This document shows positions 10,247 to 18,605 of a stretch of 64,000 nt of DNA, in pieces; within the stretch, counting starts at the first letter, position 1, and each line of letters begins with the position of its first letter. The notes below the pieces were generated by a model. That model searched no databases, was not told the origin of the DNA, and saw only the letters and a program-made list of their open reading frames with translations. Made by a program: the position numbers and the translations under genes. This DNA comes from Anderseniella sp. Alg231-50. GTDB lineage: Bacteria; Pseudomonadota; Alphaproteobacteria; Rhizobiales; Aestuariivirgaceae. The stretch spans positions 930,001-994,000 of the forward strand of contig NZ_LT703003.1 of the NCBI RefSeq assembly GCF_900149695.1, in the 5' to 3' direction.

Positions 10247-11370
10247 CCGATCTCGCGGCCCCGCCAGCTTACTTTCTTGCCGGATCGCCAGCGGAAGAAC
10301 GCGACCCACTGCAGCCCTACAAGTACCGCGACGCCAAACGGATGGATGACGGCACCGAACCAGGACTGGCGAAATATGCCCGTCATCAGGAATCGCATCA
10401 CCCACGGCAGGGCTGCGGCAATGATTGCCAGCCGCATCGTGTCGCCGGTTGCACCCGCCAGCCAGGCAATGACAGCCATGACGGGCGGCAGGACATGACC
10501 GCCGAGAAGCAACGTGGTCCACACCGGCAGACCAACGGGTGTGGCCATGCCTTCATGGGCGTTCTTCATCAGGCCCGAGAAAACCTCCGGGCCGGTTTCG
10601 TACATGCGGGTGGCGGAGATATCGGTGATATCCATCAGGTCTGTGCGATGGCCGCCGGCGCGAAAATGCCGGGGCAACATGACCCCGTCATGAATGCAGT
10701 CGCGAATACGTTCGTGACCACCCACGTCACGATAGGCATCCATCTGCACCGCAATGAGCTGGCCGCACGCGGTCGCGAACATCGCGGAATTGGTAAACTT
10801 CACACCGGGAAACGGCAGATAGCCGAGCAATACGGTATGGATCAGGGGAATAAGCGTCTTTTCCCAGAAGCTGCCGGTGATCTGGCGCGGGAACCCGGAC
10901 AGAAGCTTGAGTTGCGGCCTGCGAGTGAACTCCGATGCGATCCGAAACAACGCATCGGGCTCGAGGGTCACGTCGGCATCGAGAAACACGGCGTAGGGAT
11001 TGCCGGCTTCGGTCGACAGGAAATGACAGGCATTGTTCTTGCCGAGCCAGCCTTCCGGCAAGGCACGCGTCGTAGCCAGCTTCAGGCGCGGGTCGGACTT
11101 GGCCATGTCCTTCACGATCTGTGCCGTGCGGTCGGTGGAACTGTCATCTGCAACAATGACCTCGAACTCCACACCGGTGCAGGCAAGCACCGATTGCAGC
11201 ACCGGTGTTATGCGGGCTTCTTCATTACGAGCCGGGATCAGAACAGAGAGTTTCGGCAAATCCGCTTCGGCCTGTTTTTTGATCGGCCGGTACAGCAACA
11301 GATTTATGCTGCCCAGGACCGCCGGGATCAACGCCAGCACGAAGACAACCTGCACAATGAGTTCCAGCAT
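10243..11370 (-). CDS. CrtQ-like glycosyltransferase family 2, membrane anchored
   Basis: A 375-residue GT-A enzyme. A hydrophobic N-terminal span (about 3-27) is followed by the family 2 start LSVLIPARNEEARI, the nucleotide-binding VIVADDSSTDRT and the metal-binding AVFLDADVTL. The product side has the GGHERIRDCIHDGVMLPRHF region, and three hydrophobic spans close the protein. The C terminus (VAFFRWRSGKKVSWRGREIG) resembles 4,4'-diaponeurosporenoate glycosyltransferase CrtQ, which also ends in a W-K/R-G-R motif after membrane segments. It starts six bases after the acyltransferase stop, so they share an operon with the desaturase. It probably attaches a sugar to a carotenoid or terpenoid acid; the acceptor is inferred from the neighbours. 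Confidence 0.75.
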   Translation of the reverse strand: MLELIVQVVFVLALIPAVLGSINLLLYRPIKKQAEADLPKLSVLIPARNEEARITPVLQSVLACTGVEFEVIVADDSSTDRTAQIVKDMAKSDPRLKLATTRALPEGWLGKNNACHFLSTEAGNPYAVFLDADVTLEPDALFRIASEFTRRPQLKLLSGFPRQITGSFWEKTLIPLIHTVLLGYLPFPGVKFTNSAMFATACGQLIAVQMDAYRDVGGHERIRDCIHDGVMLPRHFRAGGHRTDLMDITDISATRMYETGPEVFSGLMKNAHEGMATPVGLPVWTTLLLGGHVLPPVMAVIAWLAGATGDTMRLAIIAAALPWVMRFLMTGIFRQSWFGAVIHPFGVAVLVGLQWVAFFRWRSGKKVSWRGREIG

Positions 11371-11376
11371 AAAGCC

Positions 11377-12183
11377 TCAATCTTTCCTGACATCCGTGTG
11401 GGCGGCGGAAAATTTCTCGCCGCGCACCAATGCCTTCAGATAACGCCAGCGATCGTAGATGGGGTTTACCCCGCGCTTGCCGTCAATGAATGTAACGAAG
11501 GGTTCGGGGTCGCGCGCCATGACCGCGCGCGAAAGTTCGTCCTGCGCATCGCCAAGCTCCTGTTCGAGCCGGGCCTTCCAGGCATCCGGGGCCAGCGTTT
11601 CAGCGCTGGTGTCTATCTGATTACCGAAATTCACCAGTATCTCCGGGCGCGGTTCGTCCCAGAAGACAAACTCCATGGCAAGCGGCTGTACAATCACACC
11701 GCAATCCGCCGCCAATCGTGCAAGACCGGGCTTGAACTCGACCGGGCGTGAGCGTGGATCGGTAAACTCACCCTGGGGCGTAATCAACAAGGCCTTGCCG
11801 GGTGTCGCCAACATGCCGCGGGAGACCTGCAGGAAACGGGCTGCACCACGCGCTGAATCCTTTTCGACACCAAAGATGCCGATCTTCTTCATGAAATTGT
11901 ACTTCTTCAGCGCATCGGCATCCATCGGCCCGAATGCCAGATGTTCAGGCAGGAAGCTTTCCGCCATCAGCACCAGGACCAGCGGATCGTACCAGCCCGG
12001 ATGATTTGAGAAATAAATCACCGATCGATCGGCTGCGACCGGTGCCGGCGTTTCATTGAGGATGCGGAAACCGTTGAACTTCTTCGCCAGCATGCGCCGG
12101 ATATAGACATTGAAAAAACGGGTGACACGCGGCGAGTGCCGCTGGATCACCTCGTCTGCTGCCTTCTGGTTTCGGCTGGTCAT
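11377..12183 (-). CDS. PlsC-type 1-acyl-glycerol-phosphate (lyso) acyltransferase family protein
   Basis: A 268-residue acyltransferase of the LPLAT/PlsC superfamily. The catalytic HX4D motif is NHPGWYD near residues 58-64, with the preceding strand SVIYFSN. Other blocks are FGVEKDSARGAARFL near 108 (substrate pocket), LLITPQGEFTDPRSRP near 140 (matching the EGTRS-type block) and FKPGLARLA. Family members esterify lysophosphatidate, but in this setting, between a CrtI/CrtN-type desaturase and a CrtQ-like glycosyltransferase, acylation of a glycosyl-carotenoid is a reasonable alternative. The gene carries a long C-terminal segment with LVRGEKFSAAHTDVRKD. It is about 90 bases downstream of the desaturase. 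Confidence 0.75.
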   Translation of the reverse strand: MTSRNQKAADEVIQRHSPRVTRFFNVYIRRMLAKKFNGFRILNETPAPVAADRSVIYFSNHPGWYDPLVLVLMAESFLPEHLAFGPMDADALKKYNFMKKIGIFGVEKDSARGAARFLQVSRGMLATPGKALLITPQGEFTDPRSRPVEFKPGLARLAADCGVIVQPLAMEFVFWDEPRPEILVNFGNQIDTSAETLAPDAWKARLEQELGDAQDELSRAVMARDPEPFVTFIDGKRGVNPIYDRWRYLKALVRGEKFSAAHTDVRKD

Positions 12184-12276
12184 ACCTGCTTTATAGGATC
12201 ACGACGCCATGATGTCATCCGTCCAGGCGCCGGGACCGGTTGCTTTTGGCAAGGCGGATGGTCGCAGGAAACCGAC

Positions 12277-13767
12277 TCACACCGCAATATCCTGCGCCAG
12301 CAGGTCACTGGAAATCCGTGCCGATTCAAAGATCACCGGCAGGCCTGATCCGGGATGAGTGCCGCCACCGACCAGATACACCCGTTCGAGATCCTCATAG
12401 CGATTATGCGGCCTGAAACACAGCATCTGCGTCAGATTGTGGCTGAGATTGAAGGTGGCACCCTTGTAGATGTGCATATCCGCCTCCCAGTCATCCGGCG
12501 TCACCACTTTTTCATAGCGGATGCGATCGCGAATATCCGGGTAACCGGCCAGTTCGAGCCGGTCGAGGGTCTTTTCGCGGAATTCGGCTGCTTCCTTCTG
12601 CCAGTCGATATTGTCGGTGCGATGCGGCACCGGTACCAGCACATAGACGGTTGAATGTCCTTCAGGCGCCAGCGTGTCGTCGGTAATGGATGCATTCTGC
12701 ACGTAGAACGACGGGTCCTTGGGTATCACCTTTTTCACCTGGATCTCGTCAATGTTGCCTTCGAAATCCTCCGCCAGGACAATGGTGTGATGCGGCACAT
12801 GATCCAGCCGGCCTTCAATACCGAGATAAAGCATGAAGGTTGAACAGGAGAACTCCTGCGTCTCGATCTTGCGGTCATTCCATTTCTTGCGCATGTCATT
12901 GGGTACAAGTTTCGGCATGACGTGAGCGAAATCCGCATTGACCACCAGACCATCCAGTTCGATTGTCTCTTTGTTGGTGGTCACGGAAATTGCCTTTTTG
13001 CCGTCAAAGCCGATACTGGTGACTTCTTCTTCCAGGCGCAGTTCCACACCCATTTCCACCGCAATATCCGCCATGCGCTGCATGACGGCGTTGCAGCCGC
13101 CGACAGGGTGCCAGATGCCGTACTCATGCTCGAGGAAAGCAAGGATTGTGAACAGGGACGGACATTTGAAAGGTGACATGCCCAGGTACTTCGCCTGGAA
13201 TGAGAACGCCCTGCGTACCCGAGGGTCCTTGAAATAGCGCTCAAGATCCTTTTCGAGCGACATGTGCGGATTCAGTTTGGACAGCGCCTTTACAACATTC
13301 GGGCGCATGAAGTCGGAAAAACTCAGGAACGGGTTTTCCAGCACGCCGCGGAACACATCCAGTTTCTTGCGATTGTCTCGCATATAGCGATCCAGATTGG
13401 CCGCGTCAGACGGCGACAGTTTCGCAATCTCGGCCTTCATGGCCTCCTCACCGGACACCACGTCGAGATGGCCGCCTGCCTCATGAACCACCCGGTACAT
13501 GGGATCAACCCGCTTGATGGGTATTTCGCGCCACAGGTCATACCCGCAGTAGGTGAAGATTTCCGACAATATGCGCGGATACAGGAAGAAGGTCGGACCG
13601 ATATCAAATGTATATCCGTCCTCCTTGATGGCCCCGGTGCGCCCACCGACGCTCGCCTGACGTTCAATCAGGGTAACCTCATAGCCCTTGCGCTTGAGGA
13701 TCATGGCTGTCGCCAGGCCACCCGGCCCGGCACCGACAATAACAATTCGACGATTTGAAGCTGGCAT
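12277..13767 (-). CDS. Phytoene/diapophytoene desaturase family FAD oxidoreductase (CrtI/CrtN-type)
   Basis: A 496-residue FAD-dependent amine-oxidase/CrtI-fold protein. The dinucleotide motif VIVGAGPGGLATAMIL lies at 8-23, then EVTLIERQASVGGRTG around 30-45 and the CrtI-like TFDIGPTFFLYP. The C-terminal FAD block reads LVGGGTHPGSGLPVIFESA, the bacterial carotenoid desaturase signature. It would desaturate, saturate or oxidise a C30 or C40 polyene. It heads the operon desaturase-acyltransferase-CrtQ-like. No phytoene or squalene synthase gene is in the window, so the carbon backbone made cannot be fixed. It differs from typical CrtI in several central blocks; a retinol-saturase-like or CrtD-like role is possible. 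Confidence 0.8.
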   Translation of the reverse strand: MPASNRRIVIVGAGPGGLATAMILKRKGYEVTLIERQASVGGRTGAIKEDGYTFDIGPTFFLYPRILSEIFTYCGYDLWREIPIKRVDPMYRVVHEAGGHLDVVSGEEAMKAEIAKLSPSDAANLDRYMRDNRKKLDVFRGVLENPFLSFSDFMRPNVVKALSKLNPHMSLEKDLERYFKDPRVRRAFSFQAKYLGMSPFKCPSLFTILAFLEHEYGIWHPVGGCNAVMQRMADIAVEMGVELRLEEEVTSIGFDGKKAISVTTNKETIELDGLVVNADFAHVMPKLVPNDMRKKWNDRKIETQEFSCSTFMLYLGIEGRLDHVPHHTIVLAEDFEGNIDEIQVKKVIPKDPSFYVQNASITDDTLAPEGHSTVYVLVPVPHRTDNIDWQKEAAEFREKTLDRLELAGYPDIRDRIRYEKVVTPDDWEADMHIYKGATFNLSHNLTQMLCFRPHNRYEDLERVYLVGGGTHPGSGLPVIFESARISSDLLAQDIAV

Positions 13768-14070
13768 AGGAGAACTCTGTACCTGTGCTGTTTAAGCAAT
13801 AAATGAATTCCCGGATCACGCCCACCCCTGAACAATCCGGTTATAGAGAACGGCTGGAGCTTATTAACGCCATGCACGCAAGAATAGAACCCCCAAATCT
13901 CTACGACGAATTGCCGCTTGCAGATTATCCCCAGACTAAAGTCTTTTCGGGCCGGTTCGATCAGGTTCGGGTTTTCTTTTCACGGCAAACCGTTTACCTG
14001 TCTATTCGATATTGCGGCGGCCAGACGCGCCGTGCAAACATCGTGATCCAGCAAGGGTATCGCCAGCGCC
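13768..14070. other. Gene-free divergent intergenic region
   Basis: About 300 bases between the divergent desaturase and ABC exporter genes; promoters for both must lie here. An open frame from 13803 on the plus strand runs through it but has no ribosome binding site, unlike codon usage and overlaps the exporter start, so I do not call it. A perfect AGACT-AA-AGTCT inverted repeat lies in the middle, near 13933-13944, and could be a regulator site. Confidence 0.5.
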
Positions 14071-14997
14071 ATGTCGGCCATTTCCGTCAGTCAGCTCTGC
14101 AAGTCCTATGACGGCCGCCAGGCTGTGAATGAACTGTCATTCGAAGTTCAGAAAGGCGAGACATTTGCGCTGCTCGGCCCGAATGGAGCAGGCAAGACCA
14201 CAACCATTGAAATTCTGGAAGGCTACCGAAAGGCCGACAGCGGCAGTGTCTCCGTTCTTGGTCTGAACCCGGAAACGGAAGGCGCAGAACTGAAGCGCAG
14301 AACCGGGCTGGTGCTGCAGACAACAGCGCTGGAACCTGAACTCACCATCAAGGAAACCGTCACCGCTTTTGCCCGGCTGTACAAGGATCCGCGCGACATC
14401 GGCGCGGTGCTTGTTGATGTCAACCTGGCGCATCTGCAGGGCAACCGGGTCGGCAATCTTTCGGGTGGCCAGAAGCGGCGGCTGGAAATTGCGCTGGGTA
14501 TAGTCGGCGACCCGGAACTGGTGTTCCTGGATGAACCGACAACCGGCCTCGACCCGGAAGCACGGCGCAAGATCTGGGCACTGATCCAACGCCTCAACTC
14601 TAACGGATGCACGATCGTGCTGTCGTCACACTACATGGACGAGGTGCAGGCCCTGGCCAGCCACATGGCGATCATGGTCGATGGACAGATCGCGGCAGAA
14701 GGCCGGCCACTTGATCTGCAGAGGCAGCACTGCACGCACGCCACGATCCGGTTTGATGCAGACAACAAACTGCCGGCCGGCTTCCCGGCCAAGCTGGCCC
14801 CTGATACCGCAGTGTACAACGGCCATGCCGAACTCGTGGTGGAAGATCCCACACCTGCGCTAAGCACTCTGATGTCCTGGGCCCAGACCAGCGGATACGA
14901 TCTCAGTTCGATTTCGGTCACCAGGCAGAGTCTGGAAGATATTTACCTGCAACTGGTGTCACAGCGCCAGGCCCAGCCGCAAGGTGACACGCCATGA
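14071..14997 (+). CDS. ABC-2 type exporter, ATP-binding subunit
   Basis: A 308-residue ATPase of the CcmA/DrrA/NodI class. Walker A GPNGAGKT is at 36-43, the Q-loop in VLQTTALEPELTI near 83, LSGGQ at 130-134, Walker B LVFLDEP at 150-156 and the switch His in LSSHYMDE near 187. A C-terminal extension of about 90 residues follows, as in drug and polysaccharide exporters. Its stop overlaps the permease start by four bases (ATGA). It lies divergent from the carotenoid-type operon; whether it exports that product, a drug or a polymer is not shown by sequence. Confidence 0.88.
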   Translation: MSAISVSQLCKSYDGRQAVNELSFEVQKGETFALLGPNGAGKTTTIEILEGYRKADSGSVSVLGLNPETEGAELKRRTGLVLQTTALEPELTIKETVTAFARLYKDPRDIGAVLVDVNLAHLQGNRVGNLSGGQKRRLEIALGIVGDPELVFLDEPTTGLDPEARRKIWALIQRLNSNGCTIVLSSHYMDEVQALASHMAIMVDGQIAAEGRPLDLQRQHCTHATIRFDADNKLPAGFPAKLAPDTAVYNGHAELVVEDPTPALSTLMSWAQTSGYDLSSISVTRQSLEDIYLQLVSQRQAQPQGDTP

Positions 14998-15788
14998 TGC
15001 TGGTCCAGGAAGCGATACATCAATTGCGCCTGTTTACCAGACGCCCGGCCGCGGTGTTCTTCGTGGTCGCCATGCCCCTGGTGTTGCTGATTGTCCTGAC
15101 ACAGTTGTTCGGCAATGAGAAAATCCAGGGCCTGGGGCTTAATACGGCACAGTTTTATACGCCGGCCCTGGCGGTCTTCGGTGTTGTGATGGCCTGTTTC
15201 ACCTATCTGGCGGTATCGACGGCAACGGCGCGCGACCTCGGTATTCTGAAACGTGTACGTGGTACGCCGATGCCGCCGTGGGTATATATCTGTGCCCGGA
15301 TCATGGCAGTTTCGGTGATCGCTTTCATGTCCCTGCTACTGGTGATTGCAACCGGGGCGCTGGCCTTCGGTGTGGAAATCATCTGGGAACGGGCACCGGC
15401 GGCGGCAGTTGTGGCGGTAACCGGTGCGTTGTGCTTTGCATCGCTCGGCATGATGGTCACCGCATTGTTCCGGTCCAGCGAAACGGTTCAGGCGGCCAGC
15501 AGCGCGGCAATCATGCCGCTGGCTTTTGTATCGGACATATTCGTGCGTCCAAGCACCGAGACATCCGAATGGGTACCGCTGATCGGCAACCTGTTTCCAC
15601 TGCGGCATTTTTCCATCGCCTTCCAGCGCGCCTTTGACTACGCCTATGAGGGCAACGGGTTTGCCCTGCCGGATGCAGACGGCGTCGTCTACACAATCCT
15701 GCCGCACATGGGCGTCATGGCGTTGTGGGGCATTGGCGCGGCGATCATCGCAGCGCGGTTTTTCCGCTGGGAAGCGCGCGCGATATAG
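14994..15788 (+). CDS. ABC-2 type exporter, permease subunit
   Basis: A 264-residue membrane protein with about six hydrophobic spans (near 20-42, 57-80, 103-126, 133-157, 165-183 and 232-256). The arrangement, with a cytoplasmic N terminus and the block SSAAIMPLAFVSDIFVRPSTETSEW read in pieces near 165-190, fits the ABC-2 family that includes DrrB and NodJ. Start and stop pair tightly with the ATPase gene (ATGA overlap), so one ATPase dimer and one permease dimer probably form the transporter. The substrate is unknown. Confidence 0.88.
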   Translation: MMLVQEAIHQLRLFTRRPAAVFFVVAMPLVLLIVLTQLFGNEKIQGLGLNTAQFYTPALAVFGVVMACFTYLAVSTATARDLGILKRVRGTPMPPWVYICARIMAVSVIAFMSLLLVIATGALAFGVEIIWERAPAAAVVAVTGALCFASLGMMVTALFRSSETVQAASSAAIMPLAFVSDIFVRPSTETSEWVPLIGNLFPLRHFSIAFQRAFDYAYEGNGFALPDADGVVYTILPHMGVMALWGIGAAIIAARFFRWEARAI

Positions 15789-15816
15789 GCTTTAGACGCA
15801 TATCAGCGAGGCTGAA

Positions 15817-16299
15817 CTGAGCGAAGCACCGGACATATCCGATCCTGTTGTCAACCCGGATGGCCGCCAGTCTGCCACAGCGGCGGCTGTGCAGCGTGGC
15901 ACCGGCAGGATGCTGCTCAGCGCGGGATTTGCCAGCATTTCCGAGGTGTCCCTGGCTAATGGTCGCCGTGCCGACCTGATCGCCGTCAACGCGAAGGGGG
16001 AAATCTGGATTGTCGAAATAAAATCCTCGCCGGCGGACTATCTCTCCGACCATAAATGGCATGACTACATGGCGTATTGCGACCGGTTCTACTTCGCCAT
16101 TCCGCCGGACATGGACCGGGGGCTGGTCGACGAAGCAGCCGGGCTGATGATCGCGGACGCATGGGGCGCGGAAATCGTTCGCGAAGCGTCCGAAGCCAGA
16201 CTTTCCGGCGCCCGGCGCAAGGCAGTTACGCTGTTGCTGGCGCGCTCGGCATCCATGCGGCTGCAGTCAACAATAGATCCCAACGCCAACGGACTTTAG
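15817..16299 (+). CDS. mmcB: MmcB-family DNA repair protein, probable CTG start
   Basis: A small PD-(D/E)XK-like protein of the MmcB family, found in alphaproteobacteria and linked to mutagenic DNA damage repair. The core reads SLANGRRADLIAVNAKGEIWIVEIKSS, with D and E-x-K as probable nuclease-type residues, then DHKWHDYMAYCDRFYFAIP. The first ATG/GTG/TTG in frame is GTG 15889, but family-like sequence (RQSATAAAVQRG) continues upstream of it. The only start that would include it is CTG 15817, with GCGAGG six bases before; the frame closes at a TAG at 15793. I give the CTG start; if it is wrong the gene begins at 15889. It is convergent with regA, 30 bases away. Confidence 0.75.
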   Translation: MSEAPDISDPVVNPDGRQSATAAAVQRGTGRMLLSAGFASISEVSLANGRRADLIAVNAKGEIWIVEIKSSPADYLSDHKWHDYMAYCDRFYFAIPPDMDRGLVDEAAGLMIADAWGAEIVREASEARLSGARRKAVTLLLARSASMRLQSTIDPNANGL

Positions 16300-16329
16300 A
16301 CAATGTCCGGGCTTGCCTGACCGGCAGGT

Positions 16330-16875
16330 CTAGCGCGGGGCGCGCTTTGCGAGAATACGCTGCAGGGTCCGGCGATGCATGTTCAGGCGCCGCGCGGTCT
16401 CGGAAACATTGCGGTTACACAATTCATAAACCCGCTGGATATGCTCCCAACGCACCCGGTCGGCCGACATCGGGTTTTCCGGTAGGGCAGCACGTGCATC
16501 CGCCTGGGCCATCAGTGCACCATATACCGCATCGGCATCGGCTGGCTTGGACAGGTAGTCGGCAGCGCCGATTTTCACCGCAGACACCGCGGTTGCAATA
16601 TTGCCGTAGCCTGTGAGAACCACGGCACGAGCCTCAGGGCGGACAGTATGAAGGGCTTCAACCACATCAAGGCCGTTGCCGTCTTCAAGCCGCAAGTCGA
16701 CAACTGCGTAGGCAGGGGGATCGCGTTTCACTTCACCCATGGCTTCCGCGACAGACTGTGCCATGCGCACGTCAAAGCCGCGTGATTCCATTGCCCGGCC
16801 AAGCCGCTGCAGAAACGGACGATCATCATCCACCAGCAAAAGTGTCTTCGGTCCGTCGATTTCGTTTTCACTCAT
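16330..16875 (-). CDS. regA: Redox response regulator RegA/PrrA/ActR
   Basis: A 181-residue two-component regulator. The receiver domain has the acidic pocket VDDD at 15-18, the phosphoacceptor Asp near 60 (AVVDLRLEDGNG), Thr near 88 and Lys near 110 (YLSKPAD). The Fis-type helix-turn-helix at about 144-175 reads VSETARRLNMHRRTLQRILAKRAPR, which is nearly invariant in RegA/ActR proteins. It controls photosynthesis, respiration, CO2 and N2 fixation genes in relatives. The ATG at 16875 is chosen over the TTG just upstream. It follows regB in the same direction after 95 bases, in which a small hairpin is visible. Confidence 0.93.
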   Translation of the reverse strand: MSENEIDGPKTLLLVDDDRPFLQRLGRAMESRGFDVRMAQSVAEAMGEVKRDPPAYAVVDLRLEDGNGLDVVEALHTVRPEARAVVLTGYGNIATAVSAVKIGAADYLSKPADADAVYGALMAQADARAALPENPMSADRVRWEHIQRVYELCNRNVSETARRLNMHRRTLQRILAKRAPR

Positions 16876-16893
16876 CAATTCAATTCCCTGATA

Positions 16894-16912
16894 CTGTGAG
16901 CAACCCTCACAG
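16894..16912. promoter_or_regulatory. Hairpin just upstream of regA
   Basis: CTGTGAG, a 5-base loop, CTCACAG: a perfect 7-bp inverted repeat 18 bases before the regA start in the regB-regA gap. No T-run follows. It could be an operator, an mRNA processing site or part of an attenuating leader. Confidence 0.35.
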
Positions 16913-16970
16913 CAATATTGTGCCTATTGCGATGTGGTTCTTACAGCAATTTGGCCCAGCGTGGTAAAAA

Positions 16971-18365
16971 TCACAAGTCAGCCTGCCCGGTTTGCTCCAT
17001 CTCCACGATCTCGCGCGGCCACACAATGCGAACCACCGCTCCGGTTTCAGGCAGGGCCCGGTTTGCCAGATTGACCTGGGCTCCGGAGCGTTCCAGCAGT
17101 GTTTTGGCGATAAAGAAACCAAGTCCCATGCCGCCATGGCCTTCCCGCCTGATCCGTTCATCCTCGCCAAACCGGCTGCGGGTCGTAACATAAGGATCAC
17201 CGAGGCGATCCATGACCGCCTGGGAAAACCCTGTTCCGTCGTCCGAGATGGTCAGGCTGATCTGCTCGAGCGACCAGGAAATGCGAACCGTCACCCTGGT
17301 CTTTGCGAAATCAACAGCGTTCTCCATCAAGTTCACCAGGGCGTATTTTATGGCTGTGTTGCGCATCAGGACCGGCTCGGTCAGCGGGTTGCCGTTCCGG
17401 TCCGACTTGGGCTGCACGTCAAACAGAACGGCGACGTCAGGCGAGTTGAGCGGTTCGGCGATCTCTTCCGCAAGTGCGGTCATGCGCACGGTCTGCATCA
17501 TGGCGTCGGACTGGTTGTCACGTTGTGACAGCCGCGACAGGATTTCACGGCAGCGTTCGGACTGCGACACGAGCAGGTCAAGATCCTCGCCATGATGGCC
17601 ATCCAGCTTGAGTTCGCGTTTGAGTTCCTTGGCAACAAGGACAATGGTGGCCAGCGGCGTGCCCAGTTCATGGGCAGCGGCAGCCGCCAGTCCATCCAGT
17701 GCCGACAATTGCTGCTCATGGGCGAGGGCAACCTCGGTGGCCGCCAGCGCGTTGGCCATGTCACGGGCTTCGCTGGCGACCCGGTTTACATACAGGGTTG
17801 AAAAAATGATGCCGCAGACCAGCGCGGCCCACAGGCCGGTCTTGTACAGGCTGGGCAGCGCAAACGGCTGGTCGGGATGCCATGGCAGCGGCAGGTGAAA
17901 AACCGCGAGGAAAGTCGTAACCGCGACGGCCAGTCCGGCCAGCAGGACAGTGCGCGGCAGCGGCAAGGTAGCCGCGGAAACCGTAACCGGCACAATGAAC
18001 AGGAACGCAAACGGATTGGACAGTCCGCCTGTCAGGTACAGCAATGCGGCCAGTTGGAAAATGTCATAGGCCAGCAATAGCGACGAGTAGCGTTCGTGCA
18101 GACGCGCCGTCACAGCCCAGCTGAGTGACAAGGAGATGTTTACCCATGCCGACACGGCGATGAAGATGATGCAAAGCCAGACCGGCAAGGCAAAACCCAT
18201 GCCCAGATACACCCACAATACTGCAAATGTCTGTCCGGCAACCGCAAGCCAGCGCAGGCGGATCGAGGTGCGCAGCCGCAAGCCCTCATGGGTAAAGAAA
18301 GTGCCGACGACACGCGAGGTGGGGCCGATTGCGCCGGCCAGGACATCAGAGACCGTACTGGACAT
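16971..18365 (-). CDS. regB: Redox sensor histidine kinase RegB/PrrB/ActS
   Basis: A 464-residue membrane kinase with about six N-terminal transmembrane spans. The ubiquinone-binding heptad GGLSNPF is at 113-119. The H-box AHELGTPL places the phosphorylated His at about 232, and the redox-active Cys lies 40 residues later (SERCREIL, about 272), the same spacing as His225/Cys265 in Rhodobacter RegB. The catalytic domain has an N-box (NLMENAVDFAK) and G-boxes (DDGTGFS, GMGLGFFI). It senses quinone redox state and phosphorylates RegA. The ATG at 18365 is preferred to a TTG at 18389. It is divergent from a SCO1/SenC gene, the classical regB-senC-regA association. Confidence 0.93.
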   Translation of the reverse strand: MSSTVSDVLAGAIGPTSRVVGTFFTHEGLRLRTSIRLRWLAVAGQTFAVLWVYLGMGFALPVWLCIIFIAVSAWVNISLSLSWAVTARLHERYSSLLLAYDIFQLAALLYLTGGLSNPFAFLFIVPVTVSAATLPLPRTVLLAGLAVAVTTFLAVFHLPLPWHPDQPFALPSLYKTGLWAALVCGIIFSTLYVNRVASEARDMANALAATEVALAHEQQLSALDGLAAAAAHELGTPLATIVLVAKELKRELKLDGHHGEDLDLLVSQSERCREILSRLSQRDNQSDAMMQTVRMTALAEEIAEPLNSPDVAVLFDVQPKSDRNGNPLTEPVLMRNTAIKYALVNLMENAVDFAKTRVTVRISWSLEQISLTISDDGTGFSQAVMDRLGDPYVTTRSRFGEDERIRREGHGGMGLGFFIAKTLLERSGAQVNLANRALPETGAVVRIVWPREIVEMEQTGQADL

Positions 18366-18605
18366 GGTTTTTCGTTGCTTTCCGTTCAAGTTTGCTGCCG
18401 TCCCGGCAGGGACTGCCGGTCAGATTAGAGTATTTTCTGAAGAAACGGGCATCAGAATTGCCGGAAACGGCAGCGAAAGCAAAACGCGGGGCGCGCAAAT
18501 GCCATGATCGAAACCGCTCCCGGGCTTGAACAGCCGTGGCACACCCACAACATTGTGACCTGTTGCCGCTTTGCCATGCCGGCCTGCACGGGTATGAATG
18601 CCACC

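Noticed and set aside
10342-11751. 469-residue open frame on the plus strand
   Set aside because: Antisense across the CrtQ-like and acyltransferase genes, both well supported by motifs.
13803-14111. 102-residue open frame in the desaturase-exporter gap
   Set aside because: No ribosome binding site, no domain, and it overlaps the supported exporter ATPase start.
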